In this document: positions 38,369 through 47,397 of the stretch, in pieces
Position numbering within the stretch: position 1 is the stretch's first letter
Layout: the number at the start of each line of letters is the position of its first letter
Source: a bacterium
GTDB lineage: Bacteria > Bacillota > Bacilli > Lactobacillales > Streptococcaceae
NCBI GenBank assembly: GCA_905221235.1
Contig: CAJNCJ010000001.1
Location: forward strand, 124,001-188,000
Direction of reading: 5' to 3'
Length of the DNA: 64,000 nucleotides
Program-made: the position numbers and the translations under genes
Notes under the pieces: model-generated
The model's database searches: none
The model's input: only the letters and a program-made list of their open reading frames with translations
Told to the model about the DNA's origin: nothing

Positions 38369-38446
38369 TTTTAAATCCTCCTTTGTGGTTTTGGCGGTAA
38401 TTAGAGATTTTTACCTCCCACAAGTATGCTTTACACATACTCATCT

Positions 38447-38474
38447 ATTATACACTATTTCTCTGGAATTGCAA
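38447..38474 (-). promoter_or_regulatory. Predicted promoter and short leader of rplK-rplA
   Basis: TTGCAA (38474-38469), a 16-base spacer and TATAAT (38452-38447) on the minus strand. The leader of about 75 bases contains a small hairpin AGTATG/CATACT and a GTGGGAGGTAAA segment. It could serve autoregulation by L1, but I cannot show this. Confidence 0.65.
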
Positions 38475-38490
38475 GAGAAAAGTTTATTTT

Positions 38491-39207
38491 TTAATCGACG
38501 TAATCTCCGCCTTCAAAGCCGTAATACTCTTCCAAACTGAGACCACTTGCAGCTATTTCTTTTGCTTCTTTTCCGACATAACGAAGGTGCCATTCTTCAG
38601 CCATATAGCCTGTTTCCTTTTCCTTGCCTTTGAGATAACGGACAACAAAGCCATAATCAGCCGCATGGTCCAAGAGCCATTGGGCCGCTTTTCCTTCTGT
38701 CACCAAATCACCATTTGTCCCAATCACATCAAAGGCTAAACCTGTCTGGTGTTCGCTATAGCCAGGTCGAGCAGAGTAACGGTCGGCAGCTGCCTTCCCG
38801 TCTTGATTGACATAATCTTGATAGAGCTTGGTCTGAGTTTCATAACTTCTAAAGCCACTGTAATGATCGCTAATGGGGAAACCTGCCTCTTGCATAGCTT
38901 TGATGAGTTTGACCAACTCTGCCTTGGCTGTTGGATTTTCCCCTGGATTATAGTCTTTAGACAATGGATAGTGTTTATTGGCTACGATGATTTCATCGTA
39001 TTTGCCTTGGATGCTATAGTAGCCTCCTTTGTTAGCCACTTCTGCTTTCTTCTGGGCAGCTCCTTGAGATTTACTGCCGGCTGTTCCATCAGCTTTAGCT
39101 GTTTGTTCTGTCTTAGCTGCGCCATCTTCATTTTTTGCTTTTTCTTGTGAACAAGCTGCTAGACTCAAGGCTAGCAAGGCTGTCAAGATAAGGTATCTTT
39201 TCTTCAT
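38491..39207 (-). CDS. ldcB: L,D-carboxypeptidase lipoprotein (LdcB/DacB)
   Basis: A 238-residue lipoprotein with lipobox LAAC at residues 16-19, a Lys/Ala-rich linker, and a VanY/LdcB peptidase domain (residues about 70-230). Zinc ligands are read in GYSEHQTGLAFD and EEWHLRY. It trims tetrapeptide stems of peptidoglycan to tripeptides, which is important for septum placement in pneumococci. It is the last gene of M42-HIT-ldcB, starting 2 bases after the HIT gene. Confidence 0.93.
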   Translation of the reverse strand: MKKRYLILTALLALSLAACSQEKAKNEDGAAKTEQTAKADGTAGSKSQGAAQKKAEVANKGGYYSIQGKYDEIIVANKHYPLSKDYNPGENPTAKAELVKLIKAMQEAGFPISDHYSGFRSYETQTKLYQDYVNQDGKAAADRYSARPGYSEHQTGLAFDVIGTNGDLVTEGKAAQWLLDHAADYGFVVRYLKGKEKETGYMAEEWHLRYVGKEAKEIAASGLSLEEYYGFEGGDYVD

Positions 39208-39209
39208 TT

Positions 39210-39680
39210 CTACTCCTTTATTTCTAATAGTTTATCTACTTCTGACGATAAACGTTTAACTAATCTTTCAATCTCATCAGTTTTTGCTTGGTAGGTTTCT
39301 GCTGTCATTTCTTCAAAAGGAACCCACCAAACTGGACCACGTCCCTTGAGACCATGATCATTCATATCACCTCTTCGTCTAGGAAACAGATGCCAATGAA
39401 GATGGGCATCGCCATTCCCTAGAAGTTCGATATTCATTTTCTCAGCAGCAAAGGCCTTAGCAACCGCCTCTTGGACCACACTCATTTCTTCTAGAAAACG
39501 GAGTCTTGTCTCCTTTTTCAAATGGTGCAATTCGGTGACGTGTTCCTTGGATAGAAAGAGACTATAGCCTGCAAAATACTGGTGGTCTCCAATCACAAGA
39601 TAGCCTGTTTTCAACTCTTTGACAAAATAGGGATTTTCTCCCTTCTTGATGAGCTCAATTCTCTGGCAAATCAAACACAT
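39210..39680 (-). CDS. HIT family nucleotide hydrolase
   Basis: A 156-residue histidine-triad protein. The catalytic motif HLHWHLFPRR is near residue 100. Family members hydrolyse or transfer nucleotide monophosphates from dinucleotides or adenylated substrates. The N-terminus has a CxxC (CLICQR) that may bind zinc. It sits between the M42 peptidase (one base away) and ldcB (2 bases). The substrate is unknown. Confidence 0.9.
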   Translation of the reverse strand: MCLICQRIELIKKGENPYFVKELKTGYLVIGDHQYFAGYSLFLSKEHVTELHHLKKETRLRFLEEMSVVQEAVAKAFAAEKMNIELLGNGDAHLHWHLFPRRRGDMNDHGLKGRGPVWWVPFEEMTAETYQAKTDEIERLVKRLSSEVDKLLEIKE

Positions 39681-39681
39681 A

Positions 39682-40719
39682 TTAGTCTACCAATGCGCTC
39701 TTAAGGTAAGCATCAACCATACGCTCCGTTGCAACCACCGAGTCAATATGAGTGCGCTCATATGAGTGGCTAGACTCGATACCAGCACCAAGCAGAGCGT
39801 GTTTAACCTCAGCCCCTGCAGACATAGCCGCTGAAGCGTCCGAACCATAAAATGGATAGATATCCAACTTAAATGAAATGTCTTGTTCTTTCGCCAAGGC
39901 AACCAAGTGTTGACGGAAGTCATAGTGATAAGGTCCAGAAGCATCCTTGACACAGATAGACACTGTGTATTCGTCTGTCTGCTGGTCATCTCCCATGGCT
40001 CCCATATCCACAGCCAGATATTCTACCACCTGAGCAGGAATATTAGAATTAGCCCCATGCCCCACTTCTTCAAAGACTGAAAAAGCAAAATGGGTTGTTA
40101 CTGGCAATTCAATCTTCTCTTCCTTATAAATACGAAGTAGGTTAAGCAAAATCGCTGCGCTGACCTTGTCATCCAAATGGCGAGACTTGATAAAACCTGT
40201 CTCTGTCACGACAGTTCGTGGGTCAAAACTGATAAAATCACCGACCTCAATCCCCAAGGCACGAGTTTCTTTTTCATTGGTTACTTTGGCGTCCAAACGC
40301 ACTTCCATATTGTCTTGCGTGCGTTCTGCAGTTCCTGCATCCTTGTAGACATGGCAAGAAGTTTGGTGGATGAGGATGGTTCCTGATACTTTTTCACCTG
40401 TACTAGCCACATGAACGGTACAGTTTTCACCTTCAATCATGTTCCAAGGAAAACCACCGATACGATCCAATTTGAGACGGCCGTCTGGTTTAACAGCACG
40501 GACAATAGCACCCAGCGTATCTACATGGGCAGTCACATAGCGATGTTGCTCATCATTTTGACCTTTAATAGTTACATTGACACCGCCCTTGGCTGTGCGA
40601 ACTGGCTGATAACCAAAACCTTCTAGAGTTTTAACTAAATAATTCGAAATTTCACGAGTAAAACCTGTTGGAGACGCAATGGCCGTCAGTTCTTTGATAT
40701 ATTCTACTGTTTGATTCAT
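39682..40719 (-). CDS. M42 family (glutamyl) aminopeptidase
   Basis: A 345-residue cytosolic metallopeptidase. Two-metal ligands can be read in TAHVDTLG, HLDDKVSA, EEVGHG and VDMG, with a His near the C-terminus (ESSHSYERTH). The family forms large tetrahedral shells and trims peptides from the N-terminus. It heads the M42-HIT-ldcB operon, with an extended -10 (TGTTATAAT, -10 hexamer at 40747-40742) about 23 bases upstream of the start. The exact residue preference is uncertain. Confidence 0.9.
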   Translation of the reverse strand: MNQTVEYIKELTAIASPTGFTREISNYLVKTLEGFGYQPVRTAKGGVNVTIKGQNDEQHRYVTAHVDTLGAIVRAVKPDGRLKLDRIGGFPWNMIEGENCTVHVASTGEKVSGTILIHQTSCHVYKDAGTAERTQDNMEVRLDAKVTNEKETRALGIEVGDFISFDPRTVVTETGFIKSRHLDDKVSAAILLNLLRIYKEEKIELPVTTHFAFSVFEEVGHGANSNIPAQVVEYLAVDMGAMGDDQQTDEYTVSICVKDASGPYHYDFRQHLVALAKEQDISFKLDIYPFYGSDASAAMSAGAEVKHALLGAGIESSHSYERTHIDSVVATERMVDAYLKSALVD

Positions 40720-40773
40720 TTCTTCACCTCTTTTGCTACCTATTATAACACATTTATCATCGGATAAAAAAAG

Positions 40774-40812
40774 AAAATCACTCCTGTAGACTTGGCTACA
40801 AAAGTGATTTTA
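40774..40812 (-). terminator. Intrinsic terminator of brnQ
   Basis: Long hairpin with arms AAAATCAC..TGTAG/CTACA..GTGATTTT and a CTTTTTTT tail on the minus strand, 5 bases after the brnQ stop. Confidence 0.85.
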
Positions 40813-40816
40813 ATGA

Positions 40817-42142
40817 TTATTCCATTTCAAAAACATCGCTTTCTTGCTTATTTGGTAGAACCAATGAGAGCAAGATTCCGACAACAGCTGGTACTAACCA
40901 TGGGAGAGATGCCTTGGCAAAAGGAAGAGCGTTGACAAGGTTTGCAAGAAACTCAACCTTAAACGAGCTTCCTAGTACGCTTGCAATGGCAATGGCTGTA
41001 ACAACAGCAATTGTCAACTGCATACCTGGTTTTGAAAGAGCCACAAATTTGTTGACAATGACAATCATAACGATAGCAATCGTAATTGGGTACAAGATAA
41101 CCAGTACTGGAATGGAGTACTTGATAATCGCATCAAGACCCAAATTAGCAATGGCAAATCCAATCAAAGTAAAGGCTGTCGCATAAACCTTGTAGCTGAT
41201 TTGTGGGAAGCGTTCATTAAAGAACTCAGCTGTTGACACAATCAAACCAACTGTTGTTGTGAAGCAGGTTACGGTAACCATAGCTGCAAGGAAGAGTTGG
41301 GCTGTTGAGCCAAAGATTTCTTGAGTGGCTTGTGACAAAATGTAAACACCAGGAGTTCCACCCTTCATCGCTTCAGCTGGTACTGGGAAATGATTTCCAA
41401 GGAAACCTAAACCGATGTAAAGAGCGCTGAAGGCAAGAGCAACAACGATACCAACAACCCAAATAGTTGAAATGTATTCTTGCTTACTTGAGAAGCCAAG
41501 TTGTTTCAAGGTTTGAACTGCGATTACACTAAAGGCAACTGAAGCAAGGGCGTCCAAGGTGTTGTAACCTTCTAGGAAACCTGTACCAAAAGCAGAAGCT
41601 TGATAAGCAGCTGAAGCAGCTTGAGGACTTGTTCCACCGTATTTGAAAGCTCCTAGAACAACCAAGATAACAATCAAAATCGCAAAGACTGGCGTTAAAA
41701 TACGGCCGATACGGTCCAAGATTTTTGATGGATTAAGCGAAATCAAATAGGCTGCTGCAAAATACAGAACTGTAAAAACAATCAAACCAAGACCTTTATT
41801 TGCATCCGACAAAAGAGGGCTAATCCCTACTTCGTAAGCTGTTGTAGCTGTACGTGGGATAGCAAAGAATGGACCGATTGACAAGTAAAGAACCGAGAGG
41901 TAAAGAGTCGCAAACCAAGGCGCTATCTTTGTTGAAATCTCGTAGATATATCCTTTAGGATTTAGCGTTCCAATAATAAGAGTCAAGACGGCGATACCGA
42001 CGCCTGAAAAGACAAAACCTGCGATGGCAGGAAGAAAATGTTCTCCAGATAGAGCACCTAGAGAAGGCGGAAAAATCAAGTTCCCCGCACCAAAAAATAT
42101 TCCAAACAGGAGTAAACCTGTTAAGGCACCTTTTTTAGCCAT
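40817..42142 (-). CDS. brnQ: Branched-chain amino acid transporter (BrnQ)
   Basis: A 441-residue secondary transporter of the LIVCS family for Leu, Ile and Val, with about twelve membrane helices. The N-terminal FGIFFGAGNLIFPPSLG signature is intact. I start at the ATG giving MAKKGAL, since AAGGAG lies 7 bases upstream; the longer frame begins inside the leader. A TGATATACT extended -10 is about 35 bases upstream. It is a single-gene unit. Confidence 0.94.
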   Translation of the reverse strand: MAKKGALTGLLLFGIFFGAGNLIFPPSLGALSGEHFLPAIAGFVFSGVGIAVLTLIIGTLNPKGYIYEISTKIAPWFATLYLSVLYLSIGPFFAIPRTATTAYEVGISPLLSDANKGLGLIVFTVLYFAAAYLISLNPSKILDRIGRILTPVFAILIVILVVLGAFKYGGTSPQAASAAYQASAFGTGFLEGYNTLDALASVAFSVIAVQTLKQLGFSSKQEYISTIWVVGIVVALAFSALYIGLGFLGNHFPVPAEAMKGGTPGVYILSQATQEIFGSTAQLFLAAMVTVTCFTTTVGLIVSTAEFFNERFPQISYKVYATAFTLIGFAIANLGLDAIIKYSIPVLVILYPITIAIVMIVIVNKFVALSKPGMQLTIAVVTAIAIASVLGSSFKVEFLANLVNALPFAKASLPWLVPAVVGILLSLVLPNKQESDVFEME

Positions 42143-42270
42143 GAAAATCTCCTTCATATTTATAAAATACTGACCTAGTATATCATGAATAGGAGTATGA
42201 AAAAAGCTTCACGAAGTAAATATTGAATGTTTTCAAGATTCTTAAAAATGAGAATTGTCTAAAAATAAAA

Positions 42271-42299
42271 TCCTCTACCGAGATCACACCAAGTAGGAG
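42271..42299 (-). terminator. Intrinsic terminator of the rhodanese gene
   Basis: Stem TCCTAC/GTAGAGGA with a 14-base loop and TTTTATTTTT tail on the minus strand, 12 bases after the gene. Confidence 0.65.
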
Positions 42300-42311
42300 A
42301 AATTCTAATGT

Positions 42312-42599
42312 TTACAGTTCTTCAAAGGCTAACATGCCACCTTGGACATTGATAACCTCGTAACCTTGTTCTGATAAGAATTGGCAAGCACGCGCCGATC
42401 TCATTCCAGATTTACAAATAACATAATGTAACTGGTCCTTGTCCAACTGATCAAAGGTATCAGCTAATTGACTCAGAGGAAGATTCTGAGCACCTTCTAA
42501 ATGAAGAGCTTCAAACTCATCCACTTCTCTCACGTCCACTAAAGAAAGTTGCTCATTTTGGTAAAGCTGGTAAAATGCGTCAAAGGTTATTTCTTTCAT
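42312..42599 (-). CDS. Rhodanese-like sulfurtransferase, single domain
   Basis: A 95-residue single-domain rhodanese (PspE/GlpE type) that moves sulfane sulfur from a donor to a thiophilic acceptor. The active-site loop CKSGMR is intact with the catalytic Cys. I start at MKEITFDAF because AGGAG lies 8 bases upstream; the extended frame runs into a BOX element. The true sulfur acceptor is unknown. Confidence 0.88.
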   Translation of the reverse strand: MKEITFDAFYQLYQNEQLSLVDVREVDEFEALHLEGAQNLPLSQLADTFDQLDKDQLHYVICKSGMRSARACQFLSEQGYEVINVQGGMLAFEEL

Positions 42600-42611
42600 T
42601 CTTTTTCTCCT

Positions 42612-42763
42612 AATACTCTTCGAAAATCTCTTCAAACCACGTCAGCTTCGCCTTGCCGTAGGTATGGTTACTGACTTCGTCAGTTCTATCCACAACCTCA
42701 AAGCTGTACTTTGAGCAGCCTGCGGCTAGCTTTCTAGTTTGCTCTTTGATTTTCATTGACTAT
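42612..42763 (+). repeat. BOX element (A-B-C type) ending inside the UDG stop codon
   Basis: ATACTCTTCGAAAATCTC begins boxA, TTCGTCAGTTCTATCCACAACC-like boxB is central, and TGCGGCTAGCTTTCTAGTTT boxC is followed by TTTTCATTGACTATA. Its last bases contain the CTA that is the TAG stop of the minus-strand UDG gene. Confidence 0.92.
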
Positions 42764-43338
42764 AAAATGGTTTTAATTCTTTTTTTCAAATCTGGCACCA
42801 CTTCTGACTCAAACCAAGGATTTTTGTCCATCCAGATTTGATTTCGCGGCGAGGGGTGAACTAGTGGAAAATAGGTTGGCAAGTAGTTCTGGTAATGTTT
42901 GACCCGTTCTGTCACCTTGCCACTGATTTTCTCCTGTAAGTAGTAGGCTTGGGCATATTGCCCAATCAAGAGGGTCAATTGAATATCTGGTAATTCTTGC
43001 AAGAGTTGCGGATGCCATTTTTCAGCAAAACCGGTACGAGGCGGAAGATCACCCGACTTGCCATGCCCTGGAAAGTAGAAATCCATAGGCAAAACAGCAA
43101 AATAACCTGAATTATAAAAGGTATCTTCATCCACACCTAGCCAGTCCCGCAAGCGGTCTCCACTCTTATCTTTCCAGTAAAGGCCTGCCTCTTGAGTTTT
43201 AAGTCCCGGTGCCTGACCGATGATATTGATGCGAGCAGTTTTTGGCGCTGCAAAGAGAGGTTCGATTCCGCGTTCTGTATAGCTGGCATTTTGTGGATCT
43301 GACATAATAGCCTGCTTGATTCTTTCAATTTGAGACAT
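42760..43338 (-). CDS. Uracil-DNA glycosylase superfamily protein
   Basis: A 192-residue protein of the UDG fold. The water-activating region reads IGQAPGLKTQEAG and the second motif is VHPSPRN with the catalytic-loop His. It is distinct from the classical Ung, which has GQDPYH. It probably removes uracil or related lesions. The stop codon TAG is formed by the end of a BOX element. Confidence 0.85.
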   Translation of the reverse strand: MSQIERIKQAIMSDPQNASYTERGIEPLFAAPKTARINIIGQAPGLKTQEAGLYWKDKSGDRLRDWLGVDEDTFYNSGYFAVLPMDFYFPGHGKSGDLPPRTGFAEKWHPQLLQELPDIQLTLLIGQYAQAYYLQEKISGKVTERVKHYQNYLPTYFPLVHPSPRNQIWMDKNPWFESEVVPDLKKRIKTIL

Positions 43339-43391
43339 CTACTTTCCCTCCAAAAAGAAGTCTAAGCATACAATCTCAGACTTCTATCGTT

Positions 43392-44792
43392 TTATTTGAT
43401 CAATTCGTAAATAGCTTCGGCATAGATTGCTGCTGCTCGGAAGAGATCATCCAAGGCGATAAATTCATTGGCTTGGTGCATGGTATCAATTGAGTCTGGG
43501 AACATAGCACCGTAGGCAACACCTCGTTCGAGCAAGCGACCAAAGGTTCCACCACCGATAACTTGCTCGTGACCTTTAAGGCCAGTTTGTTTTTCATAGA
43601 CATTCAACAAGGTTTGCACAAGTGGATCTTCCATTGGCACATAGTGAGGGGTATGACCGTGTTCAGAAAGGCTAACAGAAGCAACTGGCAAGTTTTCAAG
43701 GATTGACTTGATTTGTTCTGGACTTGTTCCTTTTGGATAGCGGATATTAAGGGCAATCGTATTATCAGCGATTGTTTCATCAAAACGGAATACACCCGCA
43801 TTCATAGAAAGGGCACCCATCTTTTCATCCACATGAGCAATCTTGAGATTTTCACCCTCATGGTCGTTCAAGAGAATTTTACCAGCGATGTCAAGGTAGT
43901 CTTTGGCTGGACCAGCAAAGTCAAACTGGCTGAGGAAGAGGGCTAGATAAGTCGCACCATTGACACCTGAAGCAGGCATAGCACCGTGGGCTGATTTACC
44001 AATGATCGTCACCTTGTATTGGCCAGCTTCTTCTTGGAGTTCTCCTCTAAGTTTGTGTTCTGCAACGAAGGCATCTAGTTTAGCTTGCAAGTCAGCCAAG
44101 TCACCTGAAACAACTGCTGTTGCTGATTCTGGTACCATGTTTTCACGCAAACCGCCTGTGAAGCTGTGAAGACGGGCAGCACCTGCATTTTCTCCTGCAA
44201 AGTGAAGGTATTCTGTGATGTTACCTTTTTCACCGTTGATGATAGGGAATTCAGCATCTGGAGAGAAACCGAAGTCTGGTTTGACAAGTCCTACGTGCTC
44301 GAAGTAGTAGTCCATGTCTGCCCAGCCTGATTCTTCGTCTGTTCCAACGATGAAGCGAACTTTCTTAGAAGTTGGAAGGCCCAACTCTTTGATGATTTTC
44401 AAACCATAGTAACAAGCTGTTGTAGGACCCTTGTCGTCCGAAGCCCCACGCGCATAAAGGCGACCATCTTTGATAGTTGGTGTGTAAGGGTCTGTGTCCC
44501 AACCGCTACCAGCTGGCACCACGTCCATGTGGGCAAAGATTCCGAGAACTTCTTCTCCATCACCAAACTCAAAATGTCCTGCGTAGTTGTCAACATTTTT
44601 AGTTGGGTAGCCATCACGGTCTGCGATTTCAAGGAATTTTTCCAAGGCTTTTACTGGACCAGGCCCAAATGGATGCTCAGCATCAACCTTGCTATCATCA
44701 CGTTCTGAGTTGATTTCCAAAAGGCTAAACAAGTCAGCCAAGAGGTCTTCTTTGCGTTTTTCTACTTCTGCTGTAAAATCAATTGTTGTCAT
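43392..44792 (-). CDS. pepV: Dipeptidase PepV (M20 family)
   Basis: A 466-residue cytosolic zinc dipeptidase that cleaves unspecific dipeptides from imported peptides. Metal-site motifs: FAHMDVVPAG, GASDDKGP, and TDEESG. I start at the ATG giving MTTIDFTAEV, which gives the length I remember for the pneumococcal enzyme and leaves a 13-base gap to the nitroreductase gene. The ribosome site (AGAAAGAAG) is weak. Confidence 0.93.
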   Translation of the reverse strand: MTTIDFTAEVEKRKEDLLADLFSLLEINSERDDSKVDAEHPFGPGPVKALEKFLEIADRDGYPTKNVDNYAGHFEFGDGEEVLGIFAHMDVVPAGSGWDTDPYTPTIKDGRLYARGASDDKGPTTACYYGLKIIKELGLPTSKKVRFIVGTDEESGWADMDYYFEHVGLVKPDFGFSPDAEFPIINGEKGNITEYLHFAGENAGAARLHSFTGGLRENMVPESATAVVSGDLADLQAKLDAFVAEHKLRGELQEEAGQYKVTIIGKSAHGAMPASGVNGATYLALFLSQFDFAGPAKDYLDIAGKILLNDHEGENLKIAHVDEKMGALSMNAGVFRFDETIADNTIALNIRYPKGTSPEQIKSILENLPVASVSLSEHGHTPHYVPMEDPLVQTLLNVYEKQTGLKGHEQVIGGGTFGRLLERGVAYGAMFPDSIDTMHQANEFIALDDLFRAAAIYAEAIYELIK

Positions 44793-44805
44793 TTTTTTCT
44801 TCTTT

Positions 44806-45411
44806 CTATCTTTTCTCGATGATTTCATCTACTGGCAAGCGGTAACTTGGTTCCAATTTTTCGTCTGTATAACCCAGTGTAATCAAAAGTTCTGGGCGGA
44901 AACGGTCTTCGATATCCAAAACTTCGTTGACTTTTGATTTGTCAAAACCAAGAATCAGATTTGATCCGATTCCTTGGTCTGTAAGAGCCAGAACCAAGTT
45001 CATAGCAACCAAACCTGCATTGAGGGCTAGGTAGTCGCTGACTTGTTGCTCACTGTAACGCGCAAACTCGGCAGGCAAATTTTTCATAAAATATTGAAGT
45101 TGTTCTTCTGAGAAATTGTTAGCACCACCAACACGAGCAATCTTACGAGCGCGTTTAGCCAAATCTGTGTCTGTAAACAGGGCAATGGTTACAGGCGCTG
45201 ATGATACCTGTTCAAAGTTTGAACCGTAAGCCAATTTTGCTAGTTCGGCATTTTTCTCACGTACCACTACAAATTTCCAAGGCTGGCTGTTGTGGGCACT
45301 TGGGGCCAAGGTTGCAATTTCGATAGCCGTACGCACATCTTTGGGATCCACTGGCTTATCAGTGAAATGCTTGGTCGCATGACGTTTTTTATTTAATTCA
45401 AGAAATTTCAT
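44806..45411 (-). CDS. Nitroreductase family flavoprotein
   Basis: A 201-residue NAD(P)H-dependent FMN protein. FMN-binding residues are read in KKRHATKHF and APSAHNSQPWKF, and the C-terminal GYTDEK segment is typical. Physiological substrates (quinones, nitro compounds, flavin) are not known. A promoter with TAGAAT preceded by TGG (45449-45444) and CTGCAA lies about 35-60 bases upstream. It is cotranscribed with pepV. Confidence 0.88.
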   Translation of the reverse strand: MKFLELNKKRHATKHFTDKPVDPKDVRTAIEIATLAPSAHNSQPWKFVVVREKNAELAKLAYGSNFEQVSSAPVTIALFTDTDLAKRARKIARVGGANNFSEEQLQYFMKNLPAEFARYSEQQVSDYLALNAGLVAMNLVLALTDQGIGSNLILGFDKSKVNEVLDIEDRFRPELLITLGYTDEKLEPSYRLPVDEIIEKR

Positions 45412-45582
45412 AATCGATTTCCTTTTCTAATTCTACTGCTTCCATTCTACCATAATTTGAAAGAGCTTGCAGGGATTTTTCATGATTAAGATTTTTTATT
45501 ACAGCCATAAAAAATATATATTAGTTCATCAAGAACATTTCTGATAAACTAGCAGATGACTTTACATTTGAATGGAGACATT

Positions 45583-46383
45583 ATGAAAAAATTTAGCCTA
45601 CTACTAGCCATCCTACCATTTTTGGTTGCCTGTGGAAATCAAGCTACACCTAAAGAGACTAACTCTCAAAAGACAATCGTCGTTGCTACAGCTGGCGATG
45701 TGCCACCATTTGACTACGAAGACAAGGGCAATCTGACAGGCTTCGATATCGAAGTTCTAAAGGCAGTAGATGAAAAACTCAGCGACTACGAGATTCAATT
45801 CCAAAGAACTGCTTGGGAGAGTATCTTCCCAGGACTTGATTCTGGTCACTATCAGGCTGCAGCCAACAACTTGAGTTACACAAAAGAGCGTGCTGAAAAA
45901 TACCTTTACTCACTCCCAATTTCCAACAATCCCCTCGTCCTTGTCAGCAACAAGAAAAATCCTCTGACTTCACTTGACCAAATCGCTGGCAAAACAACGC
46001 AAGAAGATACCGGAACTTCAAACGCTCAATTCATCAATAACTGGAATCAAAAACACACTGATAATCCTGCTACTATCGATTTTTCTGGTGAAGATATCGG
46101 TAAACGAATCCTAGACCTTGCTAACGGAGAGTTTGATTTCCTAGTTTTTGACAAGGTATCCGTGCAAAAGATTATCAAGGACCGTGGCTTAGACCTTTCT
46201 GTGGTTGACTTGCCTTCTGCCGATAGCCCCAGCAACTATATCGTTTTCTCAAGCGACCAGAAAGAGTTTAAAGAGCAATTTGATAAAGCACTCAAAGAAC
46301 TCTACCAAGACGGAACACTCGAAAAACTCAGCAATACCTATCTAGGTGGTTCTTATCTTCCAGATAAATCTCAGTTACAATAA
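45583..46383 (+). CDS. Amino-acid ABC transporter substrate-binding lipoprotein (orphan)
   Basis: A 266-residue family-3 solute-binding lipoprotein. The signal peptide MKKFSLLLAILPFLVAC has its lipobox Cys at residue 17. The start is ATG 45583 with GGAG upstream. The fold motifs GDVPPFDYED and GFDIEVLKAV are typical of polar amino acid receptors. No permease or ATPase is adjacent, so it must use a transporter encoded elsewhere. The stop codon TAA overlaps a BOX element. Confidence 0.9.
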   Translation: MKKFSLLLAILPFLVACGNQATPKETNSQKTIVVATAGDVPPFDYEDKGNLTGFDIEVLKAVDEKLSDYEIQFQRTAWESIFPGLDSGHYQAAANNLSYTKERAEKYLYSLPISNNPLVLVSNKKNPLTSLDQIAGKTTQEDTGTSNAQFINNWNQKHTDNPATIDFSGEDIGKRILDLANGEFDFLVFDKVSVQKIIKDRGLDLSVVDLPSADSPSNYIVFSSDQKEFKEQFDKALKELYQDGTLEKLSNTYLGGSYLPDKSQLQ

Positions 46384-46497
46384 TACTCTTCGAAAATCTC
46401 TTCAAACCACGTCAGCTTTATCTGCAACCTCAAAGCTGTGCTTTGAGCAACCTACGTCTAGCTTCCTAGTTTGCTCTTTAATTTTCATTGAGTATAA
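46383..46497 (+). repeat. BOX element (A-C type) starting at a gene stop codon
   Basis: ATACTCTTCGAAAATCTC boxA start and GTCTAGCTTCCTAGTTTGCTC boxC end, closed by TTTTCATTGAGTATA. The middle is short, with most of boxB absent. The TAA stop of the upstream gene overlaps the first base. Confidence 0.9.
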
Positions 46498-46505
46498 GAT
46501 ATACT

Positions 46506-46534
46506 AAAAGCGATTGGATCAGCCAATCGCTTTT
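46506..46534 (+). terminator. Bidirectional terminator between the lipoprotein and phosphoesterase genes
   Basis: Perfect 12-bp arms AAAAGCGATTGG/CCAATCGCTTTT with a 5-base loop. Convergent genes on both sides. Confidence 0.88.
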
Positions 46535-46572
46535 AGTTTGCATTGGTTATTTTAGGAAACTTTTACAAAAAA

Positions 46573-47397
46573 TCAAAAAAAATCTTTCACATCTTCTACA
46601 TACCCATGCTTTTCTATTAAGCTGGCTAATAATTCCAGATTGTGTCCCTGATAGTTGTCTTCTCTTCGTAGCTCTTCATACATTTCGATAAAGGGAAGTC
46701 CCTTGGATTTGGCCAATTCCAACTCCGCTTCGTAGTCATAAGCGACTTTACGAAATAGGATATTTACCAATTCCCCATCTTCAACCTCTATCACGGCATA
46801 CTGGGCACGGTGATTTTTTAACGCCTCCCAATTAAAATAGGGCATGCCAATCGACCCTGGATTGATGATTTGTTGCCCTTGACTGCCATAACGAAGCAAC
46901 TGCTTGTGAACATGACCATAGACTGCCACGTCAACTTCTTCATCTAGGAGTTGGTCAAATTTCTCTGTATCATTCTCAACTAGCAAGTCACCACCATAAT
47001 TTTTGTCAGGTAAATTATGAGAGATAGAAAAGCGTAGTCCCTCAACTTCTTTCTTTTCCAGCAAAGGCAAGCTTCGTAGCCAGACAATCGTTGCAGGATC
47101 CATTCGCTCCATCAAAAACTGGGTCATGCGCATGAGCTGGACTTCCTGTGGGTCTTCTAAGACATATTGCCCATCTAAAGCCTCAAGGACACAATCATCC
47201 CAATTGCCTCGAACACTTGCCGTGATAGGAAGATCCTTTAGCAGGGTTACCAAGTCATTTGCGCCTGGACCAGGAAGAAAAATATCTCCCAGAAGCCAGT
47301 ATTCACTGACTCCTTGATTTTTAGCATCTGCAATCACTGCTTCTAAAGCCGTCGCATTTCCATGAATATCTGATAAAATTGCGATTTTATATTTCAT
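46573..47397 (-). CDS. Calcineurin-like metallophosphoesterase
   Basis: A 274-residue protein of the YfcE/MJ0936-like phosphodiesterase group. Metal-binding motifs: LSDIHGN, LLGDIF, RGNWD, and GHVHKQ with NPGSIG. It would hydrolyse a phosphodiester, but the substrate is unknown. Its start overlaps the uvrC end by 11 bases, so they are cotranscribed from the uvrC promoter. Confidence 0.88.
   Translation of the reverse strand: MKYKIAILSDIHGNATALEAVIADAKNQGVSEYWLLGDIFLPGPGANDLVTLLKDLPITASVRGNWDDCVLEALDGQYVLEDPQEVQLMRMTQFLMERMDPATIVWLRSLPLLEKKEVEGLRFSISHNLPDKNYGGDLLVENDTEKFDQLLDEEVDVAVYGHVHKQLLRYGSQGQQIINPGSIGMPYFNWEALKNHRAQYAVIEVEDGELVNILFRKVAYDYEAELELAKSKGLPFIEMYEELRREDNYQGHNLELLASLIEKHGYVEDVKDFF

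Noticed and set aside
38456..38480. Hairpin TTCTCT/AGAGAA near the ldcB end
   Set aside because: The stem is weak, there is no good T run and it overlaps the rplK promoter, so I do not call it a terminator.
42183..42260. Possible CodY site upstream of brnQ
   Set aside because: The best match to the CodY pattern has too many mismatches to support, although regulation of brnQ by CodY is plausible.
42600..42635. N-terminal extension of the rhodanese gene
   Set aside because: The extra codons lie in the BOX element, and a good ribosome site precedes the internal ATG at 42599.
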